The notes below the pieces were generated by a model, which made no database searches, was not told where the DNA came from, and was given only the letters and a program-made list of their open reading frames with translations. This document shows, in pieces, positions 1 to 3,908 of a stretch of DNA of 5,860 bases. A program made the translations under genes and the position numbers. Origin of the DNA: Nitriliruptor sp040882075 (GTDB taxonomy: Bacteria > Actinomycetota > Nitriliruptoria > Nitriliruptorales > Nitriliruptoraceae); assembly GCF_040882075.1 (NCBI RefSeq), contig NZ_JBBEBZ010000052.1, forward strand, positions 1 through 5,860, given 5' to 3'. The first letter of the stretch is position 1. Every line of letters begins with the position of its first letter.

Positions 1-55
1 CCAGTTCCCGATGCGTGGGCTCGTCCAGATCTCGGATGTGCATGTTCACGGCCAT
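1..55 (-). CDS. VapB/FitA-like antitoxin, N-terminal fragment (runs off left edge)
   Basis: Reading leftward from an ATG at 55-53, the frame is open to the window edge and gives MAVNMHIRDLDEPTHREL. This opening (short start, a beta-strand of the type VNMHIRDL, then D-E-P-x-H-x-x-L beginning a helix) is typical of ribbon-helix-helix antitoxins of the VapB/FitA type. These bind DNA as dimers and neutralise a PIN-domain RNase toxin encoded just downstream. Only 18 codons are visible; the family is usually about 70-90 residues, so the rest of the gene and any toxin lie outside the window. A second Met at codon 5 is a possible alternative start, but the upstream promoter geometry favours the first. 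An inverted repeat and an extended -10 sit immediately upstream. The gene lies 99 bp downstream of the TPR-protein gene on the same strand, but a hairpin and its own promoter suggest separate transcription. The family call rests on the N-terminal pattern alone. Confidence 0.62.
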   Translation of the reverse strand, partial: MAVNMHIRDLDEPTHREL

Positions 56-61
56 GACCCG

Positions 62-80
62 ATGGTAGCAGTTCGCTACC
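62..80 (-). promoter_or_regulatory. Promoter and operator-like inverted repeat of the antitoxin gene
   Basis: Positions 64-80 hold a perfect inverted repeat, GGTAGC-AGTTC-GCTACC (6-bp arms, 5-bp centre). On the minus strand one arm runs into TGCTACCAT, which matches an extended -10 (TG-n-TAnnnT), with the hexamer TACCAT at 67-62. Six bases separate it from the ATG at 55, so initiation would fall at or beside the A of the start codon and the mRNA would be leaderless, which is common in actinobacteria. No convincing -35 is present, as expected for an extended -10. Toxin-antitoxin operons are generally repressed by the antitoxin binding inverted repeats over their own promoter, and this arrangement fits. 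The repeat is seen directly; the binding protein is inferred. Confidence 0.55.
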
Positions 81-128
81 GTCTTCCCTCCAGATGCTGG
101 GTGTCGACCTCGGGTGAGGAGGCTGTTG

Positions 129-151
129 CGGCCGAGCTGGCGCTCGAGCCG
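129..151 (-). terminator. Hairpin after the TPR-protein gene, possible terminator
   Basis: On the minus strand, beginning 3 nt after the TGA of the TPR-protein gene, the RNA can fold as C-GGC(T)CGAGC, loop GCCA, then GCTCGGCC-G: nine G/C-rich pairs with a single bulged T. No T-run follows (the next bases are CAACAGCC), so it is not a classical intrinsic terminator. U-less hairpins are frequent 3' of genes in high-GC actinobacteria. It would separate the TPR gene from the antitoxin gene 99 bp downstream. Confidence 0.4.
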
Positions 152-154
152 ACC

Positions 155-2248
155 TCACACCTGCCAGCGGATCGGGACGCGGGGATCGGGGACGTAGCTG
201 CAGTACGTGCCGGTCCGCACCGTCCGGTCGAGGTGCTCGGCGAGCTGTGGATGGTGCTCGGCGATGCGGGCGAGCGCGTACCGGAGTGACCGTGTGACGC
301 TGGCGCGGGCACGCTCGGAGGTCGCACCGGAGACGCGGGTGCGGCCTCCCAAGCCGTAGGCCCGCGACAGCTCCGTGATGAGGTAGTCGCGGTCCGCAGC
401 GGCCAAGGCAGCCCGCTCGCTGTCGCCTCGGCGGCTGGCCTCGTCGATGTCCTCGTCCACCTCGGCGAGCCGCCGCCGGTAGGACTCGCGCGCACGGTCG
501 TCGAGCACGGGGCCGAGTCCGTCGCTCGCCACGACGAAGAGACCGTCAGCGTCGATCGCCGTGGCGGTCGACGCCCCTGCCTCGGCCCCGACCACGTCCA
601 GGACGTGGAACTCGCGTCCTGGCTGGGCGAGGAGGCGGGCGAGGTAGCGCATGCCCTTGAGGTCGCGCAGGAGCACCTCGTGCCCCGCGAACGTCACCGT
701 CCGGGTGTCGCCGTCGAGTCGGAACACCGTCTCCGACCTCGCCGACCCGGTGGCGAGCTCGTCGACCGTCGTCGCGCCGGCGGTGGGACGGCTGCTCGCC
801 TCGGGGTCGCTGCGACGCCAGGCACCGATCCGGTGGAGCGTTGCCGCCGCGGCGTGCGACTCCAAGGCAGCACGCGCACCGTCGCCTTCGGCGTGCGCGG
901 CCTCGGCCAGGACCATCCGGGCCGCTGCGGTCTCGTACGGAGCACCCACCTCGCACCACGCGGTCACGGCGCGTTCGCACGCGGCCATGGCTGCGCGGTT
1001 GTCCCCGCCTGCGAGGGCGACGCGCCCTCGTGCGAGCGACGCGCTGGCGTCGAGGGCGCGACTACGGAACAACTGCGCGACGCTGCTCAGCTCGGTCGCG
1101 GCCCGTCGTGCTGCCGGGATGTCACCTGCCGCGACGGCGATCTCGACCTCGGCCTCGAGCAGCGGGGCGCGGCACAGCTCGGACCGTGGCGGGCGTTCCT
1201 TCGAGGGCAGATCGGCGGGCCGCTCGAGCGCCTCACGTATGAGCGCTCTGGCGCCCGCGACGTCGCCTTGCGCGAGCCGGAGGAGAGCGAGACCTGGCTG
1301 CGGGTCCCAACCGTGCTCGTGCGCACCGAGGAACGCCTCCTCGGCGCCGGCGAGGTCGCCCCTGCGCAGGCGGATCGTCCCGAGCTCGGTGAGCGGCCAG
1401 CCGTACTCGCGCCGCATCCACGGGCGGAGCTCGGCGCACGCGTGGAGGGCCTCCTCCTCGGCATCGTCACAGGCGCCACGCAGCCGCAGCATCTCCGCTC
1501 GGTGGACGCGGCAGCGGCCGTTGATACCGCCGAACGCGTCGTCTCGGCGCCACCGGTCCATGGCCTCCGTCCACTCCTCCGCCCGGTCGTACTGCGCGAG
1601 GCCCTGCATGGCGCAGATCAGCTCGCAGTACACCATCCCGATCGTCAGCGGATCGAGGCTGCTCGAGACGAGCGCGACCGCGGCATCGTCGAGCAGCTCC
1701 AGGCCCTGGTCGACGTGGCCGTCGAAGATGAGGAGCCTGGCGGTGGCGATCCGGCCGATCGCGACCGGCCCTTCGGCGTCGTGGCGTTCACCCACCTCGA
1801 CCGTGCGGCTCGACCAGTGGCGGGCGGCCACGAGGTCACCGCACATGATGCGTTCGTAGGTTCGGACCATCGCCACGAGCGCGTGGACGCGGTGCTCCTC
1901 CTGGCCCTCGAGGAGGCGTTCGGCGCGAGTCAGCCAACCGCGGACCGGCGCCATCAACCCGGTGTCCATCATGAGGTACATGGCGAGCGTCGCCGCGGCG
2001 CCGGCCGCGCCGAGGTGATCGCCGGATGCGACGTGTGCCGCGTGGAGCTGTTCCCACGCGGTCAGCGACGCTTCGAGCTCGCCGGCGCCGTAGGCCGCGT
2101 ACGCCAGCAGCTCGAGTTCGGCTGTGTCGAGCTCACGCTCCGCTTCGACGGTGCTGAGCAGGCGGAACGCGCCCGCCCAGTCCGCGTTCGCGAGGGCGTC
2201 TCGGGCACGCCCGGCGGAGGCGACGTCGGCGTGCTGGACCACTTCCAA
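155..2248 (-). CDS. TPR-rich regulator-like protein with conserved C-terminal module
   Basis: A 697-residue, probably cytosolic protein with no signal peptide or membrane segment. Residues about 10-475 are nearly all helical and Ala/Leu/Glu-rich, with repeated G-D/A-hydrophobic-A-A pairs such as GDLAGAEEAF (297-306) and GDVAGARALI (328-337). This is the pattern of TPR helical repeats. The block around 430-476 (WCEVGAPYETAAARMVLAEA, then a second helix pair ending LHRIGA) closely resembles the TPR tail that precedes the LuxR helix-turn-helix in large ATP-binding LuxR regulators. Here no LuxR HTH follows and there is no P-loop. Instead a low-complexity linker (480-505) leads to a C-terminal module: FRLDGDTRTVTFAGHEVLLRD (about 509-529) and KGMRYLARLLAQPGREFHVLD (531-551), perhaps winged-helix-like. 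After this come a charged coiled-coil segment (583-630), AYGLGGRTR (630-638) and a conserved tail (VRTGTYCSYVPDPR, 677-690). I recall this tail from actinobacterial TPR/ATPase regulators, but its function is not established. The start is the TTG at 2248, chosen for its Shine-Dalgarno; a GTG two codons on is the alternative. It is divergent from the cupin gene. A signalling or transcriptional role is likely, but the ligand and targets are unknown. Confidence 0.85.
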   Translation of the reverse strand: MEVVQHADVASAGRARDALANADWAGAFRLLSTVEAERELDTAELELLAYAAYGAGELEASLTAWEQLHAAHVASGDHLGAAGAAATLAMYLMMDTGLMAPVRGWLTRAERLLEGQEEHRVHALVAMVRTYERIMCGDLVAARHWSSRTVEVGERHDAEGPVAIGRIATARLLIFDGHVDQGLELLDDAAVALVSSSLDPLTIGMVYCELICAMQGLAQYDRAEEWTEAMDRWRRDDAFGGINGRCRVHRAEMLRLRGACDDAEEEALHACAELRPWMRREYGWPLTELGTIRLRRGDLAGAEEAFLGAHEHGWDPQPGLALLRLAQGDVAGARALIREALERPADLPSKERPPRSELCRAPLLEAEVEIAVAAGDIPAARRAATELSSVAQLFRSRALDASASLARGRVALAGGDNRAAMAACERAVTAWCEVGAPYETAAARMVLAEAAHAEGDGARAALESHAAAATLHRIGAWRRSDPEASSRPTAGATTVDELATGSARSETVFRLDGDTRTVTFAGHEVLLRDLKGMRYLARLLAQPGREFHVLDVVGAEAGASTATAIDADGLFVVASDGLGPVLDDRARESYRRRLAEVDEDIDEASRRGDSERAALAAADRDYLITELSRAYGLGGRTRVSGATSERARASVTRSLRYALARIAEHHPQLAEHLDRTVRTGTYCSYVPDPRVPIRWQV

Positions 2249-2469
2249 GGCGGGTGTCCTCCGTGCCGCAGGGTAGAGCCGGGGCCGGCCGTCCGGGCTG
2301 GTTGCGCCTGGCGGCCTGCGACCGTCGCCACCACAGCGGCCTTGTCACCGCCGTAACACGTCTTCTTCCGCCCTGAAGGTGTCGAGCGATCCAACGGGAG
2401 CGAGCCCGACGCATCACCCGCAGTTCGATCCCGCCCGTACGACGATCCGCGACGACAGGACGCCACACC
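2249..2469. promoter_or_regulatory. Divergent intergenic region between TPR protein and cupin genes
   Basis: These 221 bp contain no credible gene and must hold the 5' regions of two divergent genes. Possible elements are all weak. On the plus strand, TTGTCA at 2342-2347 is -35-like but has no good -10 at 16-18 bp. On the minus strand, TACCCT at 2275-2270 is -10-like but has no -35. An imperfect dyad, TGTcACcGCcGTaACA, lies at 2343-2358 (6 of 8 pairs match), and a GGCCGGCC palindrome at 2283-2290. None stands out statistically in sequence this GC-rich. The region's regulatory role follows from gene orientation, not from a recognised motif. Confidence 0.45.
2257..2262 (-). promoter_or_regulatory. 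Shine-Dalgarno deciding the TTG start of the TPR protein
   Basis: GGAGGA on the minus strand lies 8 nt before the TTG at 2248-2246. Spacing to the alternative in-frame GTG (2242-2240) would be 14 nt, too far, so TTG is the better start despite being the rarest of the three common start codons. Confidence 0.55.
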
Positions 2470-2832
2470 ATGAAGGAAGCACTCGCCGACCTACCGATCG
2501 AGCTGAAGCAGGGCGAGCTCGTCACACGCTACGTCGAATGGGGCGACATGGGCGTCCGCTACGCACGGGTACCCGCAGGCACCGACATGAGCCCCGTGCT
2601 CGAGGGTCTGCCGGGCGACCGATGCCCCAGCCACCACTGGGGCATCGTCCTCGAGGGAGCCATCACGATCCTGGACCAGGACGGTGCGGAGGAGACCACG
2701 TCCGCCGGCGAGGCGTACTACTGGCCGGCAGGGCACACCGCGTCCACGCTCGTGGACACCGTGTTCCTGGAGGTGGGTCCGGTCGAAACCATGCGCCAGT
2801 TCAGCGAGCACGCCAAGGCCAAGTTCGCGTGA
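2470..2832 (+). CDS. Small single-domain cupin protein
   Basis: A 120-residue cytosolic protein of the cupin superfamily, a small beta-barrel used for enzymes and for ligand or metal binding. The first cupin motif is CPSHHWGIVLEGAITIL (52-68) and the second is GEAYYWPAGHT (80-90), separated by a short loop as in minimal one-domain cupins; the length is normal for that class. The C-x-x-H-H-W-G pattern resembles a group of actinobacterial 'cupin domain-containing' proteins (CPxPHWG type) with no assigned reaction. By hand alignment on V-L-E-G, the usual H-x-H and Glu ligand positions carry Cys52, Ser54 and His56, so the metal site, if any, is non-canonical. The ATG start is preceded by a weak AGGA (2457-2460) at 9 nt. 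It is divergent from the TPR-protein gene and convergent with the hydrolase, from which 20 bp separate it. A sensor or binding role linked to the TPR protein is only inferred; an isomerase or dioxygenase activity cannot be excluded. Confidence 0.85.
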   Translation: MKEALADLPIELKQGELVTRYVEWGDMGVRYARVPAGTDMSPVLEGLPGDRCPSHHWGIVLEGAITILDQDGAEETTSAGEAYYWPAGHTASTLVDTVFLEVGPVETMRQFSEHAKAKFA

Positions 2833-2852
2833 GGGTCTGAGCGGGGCAGCTG

Positions 2853-3842
2853 TCAGGCGCCGGCGGCCTCGGCGACGGAGTCGATGCCGGGGGCGTCGTC
2901 CCCTTCGTCGAGCCACCGCCTGACCACCTCGACGTAGTCACCCGGCGCCTCCAGCTGTGGCACGTGTCCGACGGTCTCGAACACGTGCACGTCCCAGTCA
3001 GGCCGACGGTCGACCAGTCCGTCGACGACGGCGCGGCCGACGAGCCGATCGGCGTCACCCCAGAGCAGGAGCGTCGGCGCGTCGACGCGGTCGATCGCGG
3101 CGCCGATCCGACGGCGATCGATCGTCACCGCGCGCACGACCGAGGTGGCGGCTTCGACGAACCCGTCGAGGCGCCACGGCTGCTCGCGCCCCCAGTCGAG
3201 GCTCTCGGCCCCGAGCGCCGCGATCTCCGGCGAGATCCGACCCGGGTCGCCGTGGACGAAGTCGACGGTCTCCTGCCACAGCGACTCGCCGGTCCCCCGT
3301 TGCCAGGCGAGCTTCAGTCCCGCTCGTCCGATCGGCGGGACCACGAACGGGGCGAACCGAGCGAGGGTCTTCGGAGCGATGCTGCGGCTCGCCCGCAACG
3401 GCCCCGGGAGGGCCGGGTCGACGAGCACCAGACGTTCGACACGGTCCGGCTCGAGCCCGGCGAACAGCACACCGAGCAGCCCACCCATGGAGTTGCCGTG
3501 CAGCACGACCCTCTCCAACCCGAGCGTCCGGGCGAAGGCGCGCAGGAACCGGGCGTTGATCGGTGTGCGGGAGGCTCGCGGCCCCGGTGGCCGGGTGCGA
3601 CCGAACCCCGGCAGGTCGGGGGCGACCACCGGGCCGTGCTCGCTGAGCGCGGTCATCACCTCGAGCCAGTTGGACGACGAGCCCCCGAGGCCGTGGACCA
3701 GCAGCTGCGTCGGCGCGTCGGGCGGTGCGCCGACGGCGGCATCTCGGCGCAGGACGTGGACGTCGGTGCCGTGCACCGCCACCACCTCGCTGCGGGTGCC
3801 GGTCCATCGGTCGGCGCGGGTGCCCCAGTCCTCGTGCTGCAC
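2853..3842 (-). CDS. Alpha/beta-fold hydrolase
   Basis: A 329-residue alpha/beta-hydrolase of the esterase / epoxide-hydrolase-like class (Abhydrolase_1 pattern). Visible elements in order are: the oxyanion-hole loop HGLGGSSSNW (50-59); PDLPGFGRTRPP (75-86); the nucleophile elbow GNSMGG with Ser118 (116-121); the strand LVLVDPALPG after the elbow (138-147); a helical cap region (about 150-245); the acid-residue loop LLLWGDADRLV (258-268), with Asp263 or Asp265 as the acid; and His293 in ETVGHVPQLEAP. The catalytic triad is therefore complete and the enzyme should be active; the substrate cannot be read from sequence. The sequence starts with polar residues and shows no signal peptide, so it is probably cytosolic. 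The start is a GTG (3842-3840) with GAGGAG 6 nt upstream. It follows the DUF255 gene on the same strand after 66 bp and may be co-transcribed with it. It is tail-to-tail with the cupin gene. Confidence 0.93.
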   Translation of the reverse strand: MQHEDWGTRADRWTGTRSEVVAVHGTDVHVLRRDAAVGAPPDAPTQLLVHGLGGSSSNWLEVMTALSEHGPVVAPDLPGFGRTRPPGPRASRTPINARFLRAFARTLGLERVVLHGNSMGGLLGVLFAGLEPDRVERLVLVDPALPGPLRASRSIAPKTLARFAPFVVPPIGRAGLKLAWQRGTGESLWQETVDFVHGDPGRISPEIAALGAESLDWGREQPWRLDGFVEAATSVVRAVTIDRRRIGAAIDRVDAPTLLLWGDADRLVGRAVVDGLVDRRPDWDVHVFETVGHVPQLEAPGDYVEVVRRWLDEGDDAPGIDSVAEAAGA

Positions 3843-3848
3843 GTGTCG

Positions 3849-3854
3849 CTCCTC
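3849..3854 (-). promoter_or_regulatory. Shine-Dalgarno of the hydrolase gene
   Basis: GAGGAG on the minus strand, 6 nt before the GTG at 3842-3840. It supports GTG as the start and shows that the hydrolase is translated independently of the gene upstream. Confidence 0.6.
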
Positions 3855-3908
3855 GGTGTCGTTCGCGTCACCCGGCCGCGTCGCGGGCCGTGCGGCTGGT
3901 TCGGTCCG

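Noticed and set aside
11..289. A 92-codon plus-strand open frame at the left end
   Set aside because: It overlaps the end of the TPR gene and the antitoxin start in antisense, has no Shine-Dalgarno and no recognisable protein features.
2270..2275. TACCCT on the minus strand as a -10 for the TPR-protein gene
   Set aside because: There is no -35-like hexamer 16-18 bp upstream, and initiation there would leave the Shine-Dalgarno at the very 5' end of the mRNA. A chance match is more likely.
605..2356. A 583-codon open frame on the plus strand opposite the TPR-protein gene (and a 402-codon one at 651-1859)
   Set aside because: They lie antisense to a gene with clear TPR and C-terminal family signatures. 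Their translations are Arg/Ala/Gly-rich without recognisable motifs. Long stop-free antisense frames are expected at this G+C content.
2343..2358. Imperfect dyad TGTcACcGCcGTaACA in the divergent intergenic region, as a regulator binding site
   Set aside because: Six of eight pairs match, but about one such dyad is expected by chance in a 221-bp GC-rich region. Without conservation it cannot be called an operator.
2833..2852. Bidirectional terminator between the convergent cupin and hydrolase genes
   Set aside because: Only a 4-bp CTGA/TCAG pairing is visible around this 20-bp gap and there is no T-run; not enough to call a terminator.
3874..3889. Hairpin in the 66-bp gap between the DUF255 and hydrolase genes (GGCCCGC-GAC-GCGGCC on the minus strand)
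   Set aside because: Six pairs with a bulge and a 3-nt loop, no T-run. Such short GC stems are common in sequence this rich in G+C, so it is not evidence for a terminator.
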